Shown in pieces: positions 41,033-49,987 of a stretch of DNA of 64,000 bases. The translations under genes and the position numbers were made by a program. The notes beneath the pieces are model-generated. The model did not search any database, was not told the DNA's origin, and was given only the letters and a program-made list of their open reading frames with translations. Each line of letters begins with the position of its first letter. Position 1 is the first letter of the stretch. This stretch comes from VRUE01 sp963704515 (GTDB taxonomy: Bacteria > Actinomycetota > Thermoleophilia > Solirubrobacterales > 70-9): contig OY969913.1 of NCBI GenBank assembly GCA_963704515.1, forward strand, positions 868,001-932,000, read 5' to 3'.

Positions 41033-43315
41033 ATGTCGGGTACGCGCGGTGGCATCGGCCGCATCGTGGCGATGGGGGTGGGGCTCGCTCTGGCGCTTCT
41101 GCTGTTGGCGGCGAAGGAGGCGACGGCCGCCAAGTACGACGTCGCCCAGTGCGGCTGGCATCTCAATGCCGACGCCGACTGGGTCGACACGACGGGCGGC
41201 GCCAAGTTCAGGCAGGACGCCTGGTGCGCGACCCCGGCGGGCTCCGACCCGTTCGACGGCGCCCATATGAAGAGCTTCACCCGCGGCGGCCCGACCGTCT
41301 CCGGCACACGCTTCGCGCGCTGGCACTGGCAGGCGCCGCCGACGACCGGCATCACCCGGGTCACCGGCACCTGGTGGCACGCGCTGCACGACGGGATGGA
41401 GCAGCGGATCGGGGTCGACAACTCGAGCGGCGGCTTCGACCCCTTCCTGAGCGCCTCCGGCACGGAAACCAACCTGCACGATTTCGTCGCCGGCTTCGCC
41501 TCCCCGCAGCCGGGGCTGGAGGACAGGCTGCTCTGCGCTCGCGCCGAAAGCAAGTCCTGCAACATCGAAGCCGACTCCTGGTCGGCGGTGCGAGCGCTGA
41601 CGATCACGGTCGAGGACGACACCAATCCCGCCGCCGGGGTCAACGGCGATCTGGTGAGCGGCGGCTGGAAGACCGGGCAGCGCGGGATCGGCTTCTGGGG
41701 GAACGATGCCGGCGCCGGCGTGCACCTCGGCGAAACGATGCTCGACGGCAACCGCGTTTCGCTCTTCGAGTACGGCTGCGCGAAGGCGCTGATCGGCAGC
41801 GAGTGGCGGGCGACGAGGATGCAGCCCTGCCCGACGAACGCCGGCGGCAGCGCCAACGTGGACACGACCCACTTCAGCGACGGGCCGCACCGCCTCGACC
41901 ATTGTGAGGTCGACTTCGCCGGCAACTCGGCCTGCGTCGCGCCGCTGACCGTGCTGATCGACAACAACCCGCCCGCGCATCCTCGCGGCCTCTCCGTCGG
42001 CGGCGGCGAATCCTGGCGCCGCGCCAACGACTTCGACGCGACCTGGGACAACCCCGACCAGGGGCCGGCGAGCGCGATCGGCGGCGCTCGCTGGCGGATC
42101 ACCGGTCCGGCCGGCTACGACAGCGGCACCAAGTTCGCCAGTGGCCACGACATCCGCGCCCTGCAGAACCTCTTCGTCCCCCACGCCGGCATTTACCAGC
42201 TGAGCGTCTGGCTGCGCGACGAAGCCGGCAACGAGGCGTCCTCCTCGGCGGTTTCGGTGCCGTTGCGCTTCGACGACGTGCCTCCCGGAGTCGCCTTCGA
42301 GCCGGCGGCGGACGGTGATGCGGTGCCGGAGGAGATCCGCGCCCAGGTGACCGACGCCCACTCCGGCGCGGCGAGCGGCGAGATCTACTACCGCCGGCTC
42401 GACGGCGAGAAGTGGGATGAGCTGCCGGCCAAGCTGCAGTCGGGCGATTCCGGCAGCGCCGAGCTGATCGCCCGCCTGCCGACCGACCTCGGTCCCGGCA
42501 CCTACGTCTTTCGCGCCGACGCGCTCGACCGGGCCGGAAATGCCGCCTCGACCACACGGCGCGCCGACGGCACGCAGATGACCGTGCGCAAGACGGCGGG
42601 TGAACCCGTCGCCGGGGTGAATCGAGCCCAACCGGCGGCAGCCGCGGCGGCAGCCGCGCAGGCACGCGCCAAGACCCGGCTCTACGCCCGGCTGCACTGG
42701 CGCGGCCGGCGCGGGACCGAGCTCACGGTCCCGTTCCGGGCCGGCGCGATGCTCGGCGGGCGGCTCGTCGATTCCGATGGCGCCGGCCTCGCCGGTCGCG
42801 CCCTGCGCATCGTCTCGCGGCCTTCCCGCGGCGCCCTGCGCCGGCGGCGCGTGGACTCGGTGACCACGGGCCGGCACGGCGGCTTCCGGGTCGAGCTGTC
42901 GGCCGGCACCTCACGCCGCATCTCGGTCAGCTTTCCCGGGGAGGGTCGCCTCGACGGAGCCGCCCGGGCGCCGCTGACCCTGCGAGTGCGGGGCGGCGTC
43001 GCCCTGCGGATCGCTCCGCGGTCCCTGCGAACCGGCGAGGCGGTGCACTTCGCCGGTCGCGTGCGCACCCTCGGCGCGCCCGTGCCGCGCCGCGGCAAGC
43101 TGGTCGCGATTCAGTACTACGAGTCGGCGGCGAGGCGCTGGCGGCCGGTGCTCGTCCTGCGCACCGACCACAGCGGCCGCTTCCACGGCAGCTACCGCTT
43201 CCGCTACGTCAGTGGCGCGGCCCAGATCAAGCTGCGGGCCGCGGCCCTCGCCGAGGACCGCTGGCCGTATGCGCCCGGTGCCTCTCGCCCGGTTGCGATT
43301 CGCGTGACCGGGTAG
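41033..43315 (+). CDS. Large secreted Ig-like multidomain protein
   Basis: 760 residues. Signal peptide (GVGLALALLLLAAKEATA) preceded by a good RBS (AAGGAGG). The N-terminal part (about 35-300) is Trp- and Cys-rich (YDVAQCGWHLNADADW, WHWQAPPTTGI), looking like a carbohydrate-binding jelly-roll. Bacterial Ig-like segments follow (FVPHAGIYQLSVWLRDEAGNEAS, YVFRADALDRAGNAAS). The C-terminus has further beta-sandwich repeats with FRAGAMLGGRLVDSDGAGLAG (CarboxypepD_reg-like) and HFAGRVRTLG. No catalytic residues identified. Proteins of this layout recur in Solirubrobacterales-like genomes; the role is probably surface-associated, unknown. Confidence 0.72.
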   Translation: MSGTRGGIGRIVAMGVGLALALLLLAAKEATAAKYDVAQCGWHLNADADWVDTTGGAKFRQDAWCATPAGSDPFDGAHMKSFTRGGPTVSGTRFARWHWQAPPTTGITRVTGTWWHALHDGMEQRIGVDNSSGGFDPFLSASGTETNLHDFVAGFASPQPGLEDRLLCARAESKSCNIEADSWSAVRALTITVEDDTNPAAGVNGDLVSGGWKTGQRGIGFWGNDAGAGVHLGETMLDGNRVSLFEYGCAKALIGSEWRATRMQPCPTNAGGSANVDTTHFSDGPHRLDHCEVDFAGNSACVAPLTVLIDNNPPAHPRGLSVGGGESWRRANDFDATWDNPDQGPASAIGGARWRITGPAGYDSGTKFASGHDIRALQNLFVPHAGIYQLSVWLRDEAGNEASSSAVSVPLRFDDVPPGVAFEPAADGDAVPEEIRAQVTDAHSGAASGEIYYRRLDGEKWDELPAKLQSGDSGSAELIARLPTDLGPGTYVFRADALDRAGNAASTTRRADGTQMTVRKTAGEPVAGVNRAQPAAAAAAAAQARAKTRLYARLHWRGRRGTELTVPFRAGAMLGGRLVDSDGAGLAGRALRIVSRPSRGALRRRRVDSVTTGRHGGFRVELSAGTSRRISVSFPGEGRLDGAARAPLTLRVRGGVALRIAPRSLRTGEAVHFAGRVRTLGAPVPRRGKLVAIQYYESAARRWRPVLVLRTDHSGRFHGSYRFRYVSGAAQIKLRAAALAEDRWPYAPGASRPVAIRVTG

Positions 43316-43325
43316 GGTGGCGCCC

Positions 43326-43784
43326 ATGTCGCAGGCAACGCTTCACACCAACGCCGGGGCGATCGTGCTCGAGCTGCACGATGCCGACGCGCCGAAGACG
43401 GTCGAGAACTTCCGCAAACTCGCCGCCGACGGCTTCTACGACGAACTCGTATTCCACCGCGTGATCCCCGACTTCATGATCCAGGGTGGCTGCCCGGAGG
43501 GCACCGGGCGCGGCGGTCCCGGCTACGAATTCGAGGACGAGATCAACGAGCACAAGATCGTGCGCGGGGCGCTGGCGATGGCCAATGCCGGCCCCAACAC
43601 CAACGGCTCGCAGTTCTTCGTCGTGACCACCGAGTCGGCGCCGTGGCTGGACGGCAAGCACACGGTCTTCGGCCAGGTGGTCGAGGGCATGGACGCGGTC
43701 GACGCGATCGAGTCGGTCGAGACCGACGCTTCCGATCGGCCGCTGGAGCCGCAGGCGATCGAGCGGGTCGAGCTCGGCGAGTAG
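43326..43784 (+). CDS. Cyclophilin-type peptidyl-prolyl isomerase
   Basis: 152 residues, cytosolic (no signal). Catalytic and binding residues: FHRVIPDFMIQGG (Arg, Phe, Gln), GALAMANAGPNTNGSQFFV, and WLDGKHTVFGQV (Trp/His of the proline pocket). Full-length small cyclophilin. I chose ATG 43326 over the in-frame 43317 because it begins the conserved SQATLHTNAG. It converges on the padR gene. Confidence 0.94.
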   Translation: MSQATLHTNAGAIVLELHDADAPKTVENFRKLAADGFYDELVFHRVIPDFMIQGGCPEGTGRGGPGYEFEDEINEHKIVRGALAMANAGPNTNGSQFFVVTTESAPWLDGKHTVFGQVVEGMDAVDAIESVETDASDRPLEPQAIERVELGE

Positions 43785-43793
43785 GCGGGCGCG

Positions 43794-44318
43794 TCAGCCC
43801 CCGGGCTCTTCTTGGGCGAATTTCGCCCAGAATTCGAGCCAGCGCCGCTCGTGGAATACCCCCGCCTCGAGGGCGAGGCGGGGTCCGGGCGGCATCTCCT
43901 CCGCGGCGTTGCGCTGGATCTCTTCGTATTCGGCCAGCTTGCTCTCGTGGGCGGGAAGCTGGGCCCGCGCCATTGCCCCCGGGTCGCCGCCGAAGAAGAT
44001 CTTCAGCAGGCCAAGGTCGCGCAGCTCGGTCATCTCCGCGGTTGGCTCCTCGCGCCAGGCGCGCAGCGCCTCGCTGCCGCGTTTCGTCAGCTTGTAGTGC
44101 CTGCGCCGACGCCCGCCCGTCTCGCGCCGCTCGCTGAGCAGCCCCGCCGCGGTCAGCCGTTCGGGCTCCTTGTAGAGCTGGGCGTGCTGGATCGACCAGA
44201 AGTTGCCGAGGCTGATCGCGACCATCTGCTTGAGGTCGTAGGGGGTGGCCTCGCCCGCCGCCTCGAGCAGGCCGAGGACGATGTAGGAGGTGGGCGTCAG
44301 GCGGATCTCGGTTGACAC
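43794..44318 (-). CDS. PadR-family transcription regulator
   Basis: 174 residues, GTG start. Winged helix at 5-85 (TPTSYIVLGLLEAAGEATPYDLKQMV, WSIQHAQLYKEPERLTAAGLL, RRHYKLTKRGSEALRAW), then a C-terminal helical arm (ESKLAEYEEIQRNA) for dimerisation. PadR proteins repress neighbouring genes and respond to aromatic or hydrophobic ligands. It is divergent from the carotenoid oxygenase gene with shared promoter space, so that gene is its likely target. Confidence 0.9.
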   Translation of the reverse strand: MSTEIRLTPTSYIVLGLLEAAGEATPYDLKQMVAISLGNFWSIQHAQLYKEPERLTAAGLLSERRETGGRRRRHYKLTKRGSEALRAWREEPTAEMTELRDLGLLKIFFGGDPGAMARAQLPAHESKLAEYEEIQRNAAEEMPPGPRLALEAGVFHERRWLEFWAKFAQEEPGG

Positions 44319-44340
44319 GGGCGGTGGCAGATGCTATCTC
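44312..44340 (+). promoter_or_regulatory. Candidate promoter of the carotenoid oxygenase gene
   Basis: TTGACA (44312-44317), 17 nt, TATCTC (44335-44340), 39 bp before the ATG. The -35 box overlaps the first codons of padR, so PadR binding here could control both directions. CTTTGA/CTTTGG repeats follow at about 44340-44357. Confidence 0.4.
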
Positions 44341-44379
44341 TTTGACCGTCTACTTTGGACTATAGGAGGAGGAAGCGCG

Positions 44380-45810
44380 ATGGAGGCGACGACGCAGACC
44401 GTATCCCGTCCCGGCTATGCGCATGGCCTGGAGACTCTCGACGCGGAGGTCGAGCTCGATTCACTGCCGATCGAGGGCTCGATCCCGGAGTGGCTGACCG
44501 GCACCCTGTTGCGCAACGGCCCGGCCAAGTTCGAGGTGGGCGAGCAGCCCTACAAGCACTGGTTCGATGGGCTCGCCATGCTGCACCGCTTCTCCTTCGG
44601 CGGCGGTTCGGTCTCCTACGCCAACCGCTTCTTGCGCAGCGATGCCTACAAGGCGGCCGAGCGCGAGGGCAAGATCGCCTACAGCGAGTTCGCCACCGAC
44701 CCCTGCCGGTCGATCTTCCGCCGCGCGGCGACGCTCTTCCGGCCGAAGATCACCGACAACTGCAACGTCAACCTCACGCGGCTCGGCGACGAGTACGTGG
44801 CGATGACCGAGACACCGCTCCCGGTCGCCTTCGATCCCGAGACGCTGGAGACCCTCGGCGTCGCCTTCAAGCCGCCGGGCATCCACGCCACCGCCCATCC
44901 TCACCACGATCCTGAGAGGGGCGAGCTGATCGCCTACGTCACCCACTTCGGTCCGCGCAGCGAGTACCGGGTTTTCGGCCAGCGGGACCGCGACAGCCAG
45001 CGCCGGATCGCCTCCAAGCGGGTCGGCGAGCCCTCTTACATGCACAGCTTCGCGCTTACCGAGCGCTACGCGGTGCTGGTCGCCTTCCCGCTCGTCGTCA
45101 ATCCGCTGAGCCTCGCCCTGGCGGGCCGGCCGTTCATCGAGAACTACCGCTGGAAACCGGAGCTGGGCACCCGGGTGCTCGTCTTCGACCGCGAGGAGGG
45201 CTCGCTGCGGGGCAGCTACGAGGCCGAGCCGCGCTTCTGCTTCCACCATGTCAACGCCTTCGAGCGCGGCGGCGAGCTGGTGATCGACATGGCCGCCTAC
45301 GACGACGCGACGATCGTCGACTCGCTCTATCTCGAGCGTCTGCGCACCGCCCCGCCGCCGCCATCGGCCCTGGCGCGGCTGCTGCGTTACCGGGTTGACC
45401 TCGATCGCGGCGCGGTCGCCGAGGAGGATCTCAGCGACGTGCCGCTCGAGCTGCCGCGGATCGATTACCGCGAGCGCAACGGGAAGCCCTATCGCTACAC
45501 CTGGGGCGTCGGCGCGCCCGCCGCGATCGAGGAGGACGAGTTCCTCGATCGCTTGGTCAAGATCGACGTCGAGAGCGGCGCCGCGACCGAATGGCAGGAG
45601 CCGGGGGCCTTCCCGGGGGAGCCGGTCTTCGTCCCGGCCCCCGAGCGCGGCGGGCGCGAGGACGGGGGCGTGCTGCTCTCCGTCGTGCTCGACGCCGCGA
45701 CCGGAAGCTCCTACCTCCTCGTCCTCGACGCCGAGAGCATGGGGGAGCTAGGCCGGGCCCGGGTCCCCCACCACATCCCGTTCGGGTTCCACGGGCAGTA
45801 CTTCAGCTGA
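44380..45810 (+). CDS. Carotenoid cleavage oxygenase (RPE65 family)
   Basis: 476 residues from ATG 44380 (RBS GGAGGA). Non-haem Fe(II) dioxygenase that cuts a carotenoid or related alkene double bond. The four iron His can be placed: HATAHPHHD, SYMHSFALT, CFHHVNAFE, and the C-terminal IPFGFHGQYF. The blade-1 motif WLTGTLLRNGPAKFEVG and the KHWFDGLAMLHRF segment are diagnostic. The family normally ends with H-G-xF, as here. No carotenoid biosynthesis genes are in the window. Its end overlaps the convergent transporter gene by 63 bp. Confidence 0.92.
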   Translation: MEATTQTVSRPGYAHGLETLDAEVELDSLPIEGSIPEWLTGTLLRNGPAKFEVGEQPYKHWFDGLAMLHRFSFGGGSVSYANRFLRSDAYKAAEREGKIAYSEFATDPCRSIFRRAATLFRPKITDNCNVNLTRLGDEYVAMTETPLPVAFDPETLETLGVAFKPPGIHATAHPHHDPERGELIAYVTHFGPRSEYRVFGQRDRDSQRRIASKRVGEPSYMHSFALTERYAVLVAFPLVVNPLSLALAGRPFIENYRWKPELGTRVLVFDREEGSLRGSYEAEPRFCFHHVNAFERGGELVIDMAAYDDATIVDSLYLERLRTAPPPPSALARLLRYRVDLDRGAVAEEDLSDVPLELPRIDYRERNGKPYRYTWGVGAPAAIEEDEFLDRLVKIDVESGAATEWQEPGAFPGEPVFVPAPERGGREDGGVLLSVVLDAATGSSYLLVLDAESMGELGRARVPHHIPFGFHGQYFS

Positions 45811-47964
45811 GCCGCCCGCCCGGCCGTGCCCGAAATGCACTTCGGGCAGCACGCGGCGCAGCCAGGCCGGCATGTACCAGGCCGCTCGCCCGGCGAGGCG
45901 CAGGAAGACCGGCAGCAGCAACAGGCGCACGAGGAAGGCGTCGAGCAGCACGGCGACGCCGAGGATCACGCCCATCTCCTTGGGCGGCAGCGGCCCGGAG
46001 AGGGCGAAGGTGAAGAAGACCGCGACCATCACCGCGCCGGCGGCGAGGATCACCCGGCCGGAATGGGCGAGGCCGCCGACCATCGCCTCGCGTGGATCGC
46101 CCGTCTCCTCCCAGTGCTCGCGCGCCGAGGAGAGCAGGAAGACGGTGTAGTCCATCGCGATCGCGAAGATCATCGCGAAGAAGAAGATCGGCCCCCAGGC
46201 GTCGAGGAAGCCCTGCGATTCGAAGCCGAGCAGGCTGGAGAGGTGGCCGTCCTGGAAGATCAGCGTGGCGACGCCGAAGGCCGCGGCGGTCGAGAGCAGG
46301 TTTGCCAGCACGCCGATCGCGGCGAGGAGGGGGGCCTGGAAGGCGATGAGCAGCAGTAGGAAGCCGAGGCCGAGGACGACGCCGATCGCCAGCGGGGTCT
46401 TGGCGGAGAGCGCCGCTTCCAGGTCGTGGTTTTCGGCCGCCGGCCCGCCAACGAGGACGCCGGGCGGCAACTCCGCCCGCAGGCGGTCAAGCGTCGCCCC
46501 GAACGCCGTGGTCGAAGGCCCAGCCGTAGGCACCGCTTCCACCAACGCGGCCCCGTCGGCCCCCCTCAACCCTGGCATCACCGCAGCGACCCCAGCGTCC
46601 GCCCGCAACACGCGGCTGACGGGCCGATATGTCAAGTCAGCCTTGACATTTCGTCCCGTCAGCCCCGCTGTTGGGGGGATGACGACCTGCAGCGCGCCGG
46701 GGGCGCCGGGTCCGAAGGCGGCGCTGACCTGGCGGTAGCCGACTCGGGAGTGATCGCCGCTGGGGACGACCTTGATTGAGGGCATGCCGGTGCGCAGGTT
46801 GAAGATCGGCAGGGCGAGGAGGACGAGCGCGACCAGCGCCAGGCCGCCGAAGGCGACCGGGCGGCGCCAAAGCAGTTCGCCCCAGCGGGCGAAGCGCGGC
46901 GAGCGGTGATCGCCGCTGTGCGCCCAGGGCAGCGACAGCTTGTCGACGCGCGGGCCGAGCTTGGCCAGCACCGCGGGCAGCAAGGTCAGCGTCGCGGCGA
47001 GGACGAAGAGGACCGTGATCATGATCCCCAGCGACATCGAGCGGAAGGCGGGGCTCGGCACCAACATCACCGCGGAGAGCGAGATCAGCACGGTGATCCC
47101 CGAGAAGAGCACCGCCTTGCCGGCGGTGTCCATCGTCTCGGCGACCGCGTCGACCGGCGCGCGGTCCTGGCCGAAGAGCGCGTTGCGGAAGCGCATGACG
47201 ATGAAGAGCGCGTAGTCGATGCCCAGTGCCAGGGCGAACATCAGGGCGAAGTTCATCGCCCAGATCGAGATCGGCGAGATCAGCGTGCCCAGGTAGAGGA
47301 CGCCGGCCGAGGCGACGAGGCCGGCGATCGTCAGCAGCAGCGGCAGGCCGGCGGCGACCAGGGAGCCGAAGGCGAGCACGAGGATCGCCAGGGTCACCGG
47401 CCAGGAGAGCAGCTCGGAGCTGAGCATCGCTTCGCGGTTGGCTTCGTTGAAGTCCGACCACATCCCGGCGGCGCCGGTCAGGTTGGCTTCGACGGCCGGT
47501 GCCGCGGCCGCGGCAAGCTCGTTCTTCAAATGGTCGGCGGCGGCGACCATCCCGTTTGCGTCCCTCGCGGCTCCGGCACGGATCACTGCCGTGTGGCCAT
47601 CGCGGGAGATCGAGAGGCCCGGGCGCGGCGGCGTCACGGCGCTGACCGCCGGGCTCGCGGCGAGGACGCGCTCGGCGCGACGCAGGGTGGCGCGGAACGC
47701 GGGCGAGGCCGCGGTCAGCCGGTTCGAGTGGACCGCGACCTGCAGCGAGTAGGCGCCGCCGCCGGCGAAGGCGCGGTCGACCTGCTGTCGCACCGCCACC
47801 GACTCCGAGCCGTTGGCCTGCCAGCCTGCGCCCGAGAGGGCGGTCTCGACTCGCGGCGCAAGCACCCCGAGGCCGACGGCGATCACGGCCCAGGCGACGA
47901 AGACGGCGCGGCGCCGCTCGGCGGCGAAGCGGCCGAGGCGTCCGATCGGTCCCAAGCCGCTCAT
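45748..47964 (-). CDS. MMPL/RND-family membrane transporter
   Basis: 738 residues from ATG 47964, which overlaps the upstream TGA (ATGA). Two repeats of one helix, a large outer loop and five helices: first helix near 22-42, loop 1 near 43-185, then GIDYALFIVMRFR; second helix near 375, loop 2 near 395-510, then AIAMDYTVFLLSSAREHWEE. The paired GIDY/AMDYT motifs mark proton coupling. Actinobacterial MMPLs export lipids or siderophores; cargo unknown. Loop 2 contains a palindromic element at about residues 434-450. Operon: ArsR-type regulator (divergent), DUF2892, MMPL. Confidence 0.92.
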   Translation of the reverse strand: MSGLGPIGRLGRFAAERRRAVFVAWAVIAVGLGVLAPRVETALSGAGWQANGSESVAVRQQVDRAFAGGGAYSLQVAVHSNRLTAASPAFRATLRRAERVLAASPAVSAVTPPRPGLSISRDGHTAVIRAGAARDANGMVAAADHLKNELAAAAAPAVEANLTGAAGMWSDFNEANREAMLSSELLSWPVTLAILVLAFGSLVAAGLPLLLTIAGLVASAGVLYLGTLISPISIWAMNFALMFALALGIDYALFIVMRFRNALFGQDRAPVDAVAETMDTAGKAVLFSGITVLISLSAVMLVPSPAFRSMSLGIMITVLFVLAATLTLLPAVLAKLGPRVDKLSLPWAHSGDHRSPRFARWGELLWRRPVAFGGLALVALVLLALPIFNLRTGMPSIKVVPSGDHSRVGYRQVSAAFGPGAPGALQVVIPPTAGLTGRNVKADLTYRPVSRVLRADAGVAAVMPGLRGADGAALVEAVPTAGPSTTAFGATLDRLRAELPPGVLVGGPAAENHDLEAALSAKTPLAIGVVLGLGFLLLLIAFQAPLLAAIGVLANLLSTAAAFGVATLIFQDGHLSSLLGFESQGFLDAWGPIFFFAMIFAIAMDYTVFLLSSAREHWEETGDPREAMVGGLAHSGRVILAAGAVMVAVFFTFALSGPLPPKEMGVILGVAVLLDAFLVRLLLLPVFLRLAGRAAWYMPAWLRRVLPEVHFGHGRAGGSAEVLPVEPERDVVGDPGPA
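46614..46664. repeat. Palindromic element, copy C, in frame inside the MMPL gene
   Basis: 23-base arms (46614-46636 with 46642-46664, two mismatches) around TCAGC. The left inner arm GACGGGCCGATATGTCAAG is the same 19 bases as in lhr copy A, so this is a dispersed repeat. Here it is read in another frame, as LTGRNVKADLTYRPVS, again without a stop. Confidence 0.85.
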
Positions 47965-48224
47965 CGCGAGCACCCGCGCTGCACGCCGAAGCCGTGTCGC
48001 AGGATCAGCGATGCCGGGCAGTCGCCGATCGCGACGAAGAGCAGCTGGTTGAAGGCGACGAACCCGGTCAGCAGCAGAAACCAGGGGCTCACGAGGGCGG
48101 CGAGCAGGGCGCTGAGCCCGGTCATCGTCCCCGCCAGCGCGAAGAGGATGCGCTCCAGCGGCCAGTGCCGCGGCGCGGTCGAGGGCTCTCGCTGAGCTGG
48201 GTGCGGGGCGGCAACGGTCGGCAT
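47961..48224 (-). CDS. Small DUF2892-like membrane protein
   Basis: 87 residues from ATG 48224 (RBS GGAGG in CTGGAGGATAGCG). Two hydrophobic helices (ERILFALAGTMTGLSALLAAL and PWFLLLTGFVAFNQLLFVAIG), then CPASLILRHGFGV; the Cys-Pro after helix 2 is typical of DUF2892 (YgaP C-terminal-like) proteins. The open frame extends to 48515 but that part is antisense to arsR. It is co-translated with the MMPL gene and divergent from the regulator, so it is probably under its control. Confidence 0.82.
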   Translation of the reverse strand: MPTVAAPHPAQREPSTAPRHWPLERILFALAGTMTGLSALLAALVSPWFLLLTGFVAFNQLLFVAIGDCPASLILRHGFGVQRGCSR

Positions 48225-48256
48225 CGCTATCCTCCAGGTTGTTGGTTCACCTATTA

Positions 48257-48272
48257 ACAACTTTACAGTTGT
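48257..48272. promoter_or_regulatory. Candidate ArsR-type operator
   Basis: ACAACT (48257-48262) and AGTTGT (48267-48272) form a perfect dyad around TTAC, in the AT-rich 67-bp gap between divergent arsR and the DUF2892/MMPL operon. Size and position suit an ArsR dimer controlling both. Confidence 0.55.
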
Positions 48273-48291
48273 GAAACGGTAAGATATCAGA

Positions 48292-48624
48292 ATGATGCAG
48301 AGCCCGCTCCAGCCCGACGCCGCTGACCTGATCGCCGGCCGCTTCCGCGCCCTCGCCGATCCGACCCGGCTGCGCATCCTCGACCAGCTGCGGCGCCACG
48401 AGGAGCTTTCGGTGGGGGAGCTGACCGAGGCGCTCGGGACCTCGCAGCAGAACGTCTCCAAGCACCTCGGGGCGCTGCGGGCGGAGGGCTTCGTCGCCCG
48501 CCGCAAGGCGGGCACCAGCTCGCTCTACCGGATCGCCGACCCGGCGGTGCTCGAGCTCTGCGACGGCCTCTGCGCCGCGATGGAATCCCAGCTGGCGGCG
48601 CTTGGCTCGGTGCTAACCGGGTGA
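48292..48624 (+). CDS. ArsR-family regulator
   Basis: 110 residues. Winged helix: FRALADPTRLRILDQLRRHEELSVGELTEAL, TSQQNVSKHLGALRAEGFVARRKAGTSSLYRI. No CxC metal motif in the recognition helix; one Cys (LELCDGLC) lies near the end, so sensing could be redox- or ligand-based. It probably represses the divergent MMPL operon. Its end overlaps the K+ channel gene end by 12 bp (convergent). Confidence 0.9.
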   Translation: MMQSPLQPDAADLIAGRFRALADPTRLRILDQLRRHEELSVGELTEALGTSQQNVSKHLGALRAEGFVARRKAGTSSLYRIADPAVLELCDGLCAAMESQLAALGSVLTG

Positions 48625-49383
48625 GCCCTCGCCGTCACGCCGCTCGCGGCGCCGGCGGATCGCTTCGCCGGGCCGCCAGAGGCTGACCAGGCCGGCGACC
48701 AGGGTGACGAGGAAGATCTGCCCGGCCATCATCTCCAGACCAGAGATCATGCGCGCGGGCTGCCCCCCGGGAACGAGGTTGCCGTAGCCGGTGGTGGTCA
48801 GCGTCGTGTAGCTGAAGAAGAGGAAGTCAGAGCTGGCCGGGTGCGGGTGGCCTTCGAAGAAGGGGCCGCTCTGCATCCGGTCGATTACTCCGTAGAGGAA
48901 GGTGAAGAGGATGCCGAGCACGGTGTAGACGCTGAGCGCGCCGAGGATCGTGCGCGAGCCGACCTCGGGCGCGGTGACCACGCGGCGCAGCACTGCGGCC
49001 ATCGCCACGGCGAGCAGCGTGACCTGGATCGCCGTGGCGAGGTTGAGCCAGGTCCGGTCGTCGGCCGCCGCGCCGATCGCGGCGAGCAGCACCGCCAGCG
49101 CCGCGAGCCACATCACGAACCGCACGAAGCGTCCCCGCGCGTGCGAGCTGACCAGCGCCACCACCGAGGTCGCCCCCGTGGCGATCGTCAGCAGCACCGA
49201 CGTCCAGCCGCGGTTCTCGACCAGCGAGGCGAGGGTGTAGGTGACGATGACGAGGACGAAGACGAGCCCGAAAGCGTCGCTGGCTCGCTCCGCGTGCCGC
49301 AGCCACCGCTCACGCCTGCGCTCGCGGCGCGATGCCGTCTCCATCCCCGCACGTTCGGGCGTCACCCGGCGTTTCCTGCACAT
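48613..49383 (-). CDS. Potassium-channel-like membrane protein
   Basis: 256 residues. Four N-terminal hydrophobic segments (about 40-155), then the pore unit: a helix (LGALSVYTVLGILFTFLYGVI), pore loop FFSYTTLTTTGYGNLVP with the selectivity filter TTGYGN, and a final helix (EMMAGQIFLVTLVAGLVSLW). The basic C-terminus is short with no RCK domain. An Ion_trans_2-type channel. ATG 49383 has an AGGGA upstream; ATG 49344 is an alternative. It is divergent from the truncated methyltransferase gene. Confidence 0.87.
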   Translation of the reverse strand: MCRKRRVTPERAGMETASRRERRRERWLRHAERASDAFGLVFVLVIVTYTLASLVENRGWTSVLLTIATGATSVVALVSSHARGRFVRFVMWLAALAVLLAAIGAAADDRTWLNLATAIQVTLLAVAMAAVLRRVVTAPEVGSRTILGALSVYTVLGILFTFLYGVIDRMQSGPFFEGHPHPASSDFLFFSYTTLTTTGYGNLVPGGQPARMISGLEMMAGQIFLVTLVAGLVSLWRPGEAIRRRRERRDGEGSPG

Positions 49384-49408
49384 TCCGCGTCCCTGATAGA
49401 CCTCTGGC

Positions 49409-49700
49409 GTGTCGCAGGAGACCTGGTCAGCCGTCGATGAGTACGTCTCCGGCCTGTTGGCGCCCCACGACGAGGCCCTGGCCGCGGCGCTGCGGGCCAG
49501 CGAGGAGGCCGGCCTGCCGGAGATTCAGGTCTCGCCGCCGCAGGGCAAGCTGCTGCAGCTGCTGGCGCAGGCGATCGGGGCGAGCTCGATCCTCGAGTTC
49601 GGCACGCTTGGCGGCTACAGCACGATCTGGCTGGCGCGGGCGCTGCCCGAGGGCGGTCGCCTGATCACGCTCGAGGCCGAGGCGCGCAACGCCGCGGTGG
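49409..49700 (+). pseudogene. O-methyltransferase, truncated
   Basis: Starts with GTG as a normal family 3 O-methyltransferase: VDEYVSGLLAPHDEALAAALRA, QVSPPQGKLLQLLAQAIGASSILEFGTLGGYSTIWLARALPEGG and LITLEAE (SAM site). After EARNAAVA, near residue 97, homology stops at about 49700, where the family should continue for another 120 residues. The frame stays open to 50071 but reads unrelated, out-of-frame sequence. The break lies at the edge of an accessory strip ending at tRNA-Ser, so a deletion or insertion probably cut the gene. Confidence 0.8.
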
Positions 49701-49710
49701 CTTCGCCGCG

Positions 49711-49962
49711 ATGGCGCAAAGGCAGCCATCACCCGCCGACATGCCAATCGTCGATGGCTACACCGCCTCCCTCGGGGCGGGGCTGCGTTTGCACCCCGAC
49801 GCGTCGGTGGGTGATTGCGTGCGGGAAGTTACCCATCGCTTGCGCTCAATCTCTAGCGAATGCGATCGCGTTGGTCTCCCCTCAAACCTCTACCGCGCGG
49901 CTCTGGAGACGATGGCTTCCGCCGCGCCGCACATTGCGGTTGACGACGTGCTCTGGACCTGA
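49711..49962 (+). CDS. Small unknown protein in the accessory strip
   Basis: 83 residues, ATG 49711. Composition is protein-like (SLGAGLRLHPDASVGDCVREV, RVGLPSNLYRAALETMASA), acidic C-terminus (IAVDDVLWT). No family recognised, no signal or membrane segment. It begins 11 bp after the point where the methyltransferase homology ends, suggesting it came with the inserted DNA. No clear RBS, so expression is uncertain. Confidence 0.4.
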   Translation: MAQRQPSPADMPIVDGYTASLGAGLRLHPDASVGDCVREVTHRLRSISSECDRVGLPSNLYRAALETMASAAPHIAVDDVLWT

Positions 49963-49987
49963 CTCCCGACAGTCAAAAGGAAGAACG

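Noticed and set aside
40303..41907. 534-residue plus-strand frame spanning mrp and the secreted protein gene
   Set aside because: It crosses two convincing genes in other frames and has no coherent domain.
41020..42877. Two long minus-strand frames under the secreted Ig-like protein
   Set aside because: The plus-strand gene has an RBS, a signal peptide and recognisable beta-domain motifs; the antisense frames have none.
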